DNA of 17,882 nt from an uncultured Lachnospiraceae bacterium (GTDB lineage: Bacteria > Bacillota > Clostridia > Lachnospirales > Lachnospiraceae): assembly GCA_934432885.1 (NCBI GenBank), contig CAKRYY010000046.1, positions 1 through 17,882 on the forward strand. Direction: 5' to 3'. The notes beneath the pieces are model-generated. The model saw only the letters and a list, made by a program, of their open reading frames with translations, was not told where the DNA came from and searched no databases. The stretch's first letter is position 1; every line of letters begins with the position of its first letter. Both the position numbers and the translations under genes were made by a program. Shown piece by piece: positions 17,582 through 17,882 of the stretch.

Positions 17582-17882
17582 TCAAATGGTTCTATCCATG
17601 ATTGACCTATCAATATGTTGTTTATTGAAGTTTCTACCATTGATAAAAACACATAATTGTTTACAACATTTTTACTAACATCTAATGCGTCTTGAATTCT
17701 CATTCCATTGTTTAAGTTTAAAAGCATTGCTTTTACAAATCTTGAAAAATCCAAACTATATATTAGTTTTCCAAACAAAGGCATTGTATATTTAAAATAG
17801 TGAAAATTATATTTTCCTTTTGGTGTATTTATATATGCAATTATTACTGCTGCAATTATTGCTATTATTCCAACTGGTAGAT
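17551..17882 (-). CDS. Partial GspF/PilC-type inner-membrane protein, probably foreign to this contig
   Basis: The frame is open from the right edge to a stop at 17551, but only about 17567-17882 is likely to be genuine; the last few codons (after EKSGL) read dnaN sequence out of frame. The visible piece has a membrane segment (LPVGIIAIIAAVIIAYI), then MPLFGKLIYSLDFSRFVKAMLL, NNGMRIQDALDVS and IGQSWIEPFEKSGL. This order matches the start of the second cytoplasmic domain of type II secretion/type IV pilus platform proteins (PxxGxL, R/KF, L-NxGxxI-xxAL, G-S-xxxLExSG). By hand count the DNA is about 26% GC against 35-40% in the dnaN fragment beside it. Both ends of the gene are missing. Confidence 0.75.
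   Translation of the reverse strand, partial: LPVGIIAIIAAVIIAYINTPKGKYNFHYFKYTMPLFGKLIYSLDFSRFVKAMLLNLNNGMRIQDALDVSKNVVNNYVFLSMVETSINNILIGQSWIEPFEKSGLTKRNS

Overview
The window looks like a chromosomal segment from an anaerobic, low-to-mid GC Firmicute, most likely a Lachnospiraceae-type gut Clostridium. The evidence is the sequence character of GyrA, GyrB, TyrS and RsmA, the Shine-Dalgarno sites (AGGAGG/AAGGAG), and the origin-proximal order dnaN-yaaA-recF-gyrB-gyrA. I did not run any database search, so the family-level placement is inference.

Layout from left to right: the 5' 623 codons of glgB (minus strand, cut by the left edge); an 879-residue minus-strand protein with N-terminal TPR repeats, a long acidic linker and a C-terminal AAA-like domain whose nucleotide-binding motifs are all degenerate; rsmA; tatD; a 270-bp intergenic region holding a 153-bp structured, MITE-like element and a divergent promoter; tRNA-Lys(CTT) with promoter and terminator (plus strand); a membrane-anchored SIMPL-domain protein (plus strand); a HAD phosphatase/phosphoglucomutase and tyrS (minus strand, one unit); mntP manganese exporter (plus strand, divergent from tyrS); a CPA2-type Na+/H+ antiporter, then gyrA, gyrB, recF, yaaA (S4 protein) and the 3' third of dnaN (all minus strand).

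The right end carries the clearest anomaly. At about 17566-17582 the dnaN reading frame breaks off and is joined to about 300 bp of much more AT-rich DNA encoding the middle of a GspF/PilC-type (type II secretion/type IV pilus) membrane protein. Losing the first two thirds of the essential sliding clamp gene makes an assembly chimera the most likely explanation. The gspF fragment should not be attributed to this organism without checking.

Functionally, the right half is a replication/repair/topology cluster reading away from the presumed origin (dnaN, recF, gyrB, gyrA on the leading strand). The centre is housekeeping: translation (tyrS, tRNA-Lys), rRNA methylation (rsmA) and metal/ion homeostasis (mntP, antiporter). 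Gene packing is tight: an ATGA overlap joins yaaA and recF, gaps of 1-34 bp separate many minus-strand neighbours, and both convergent gene pairs overlap by 4 bp at their stop codons. No CRISPR array, intact transposase, rRNA or recognised riboswitch was seen. The most original items are the TPR/pseudo-AAA protein, the structured element in the tatD-tRNA gap, and a hairpin centred on the overlapping stop codons of the SIMPL and HAD genes.
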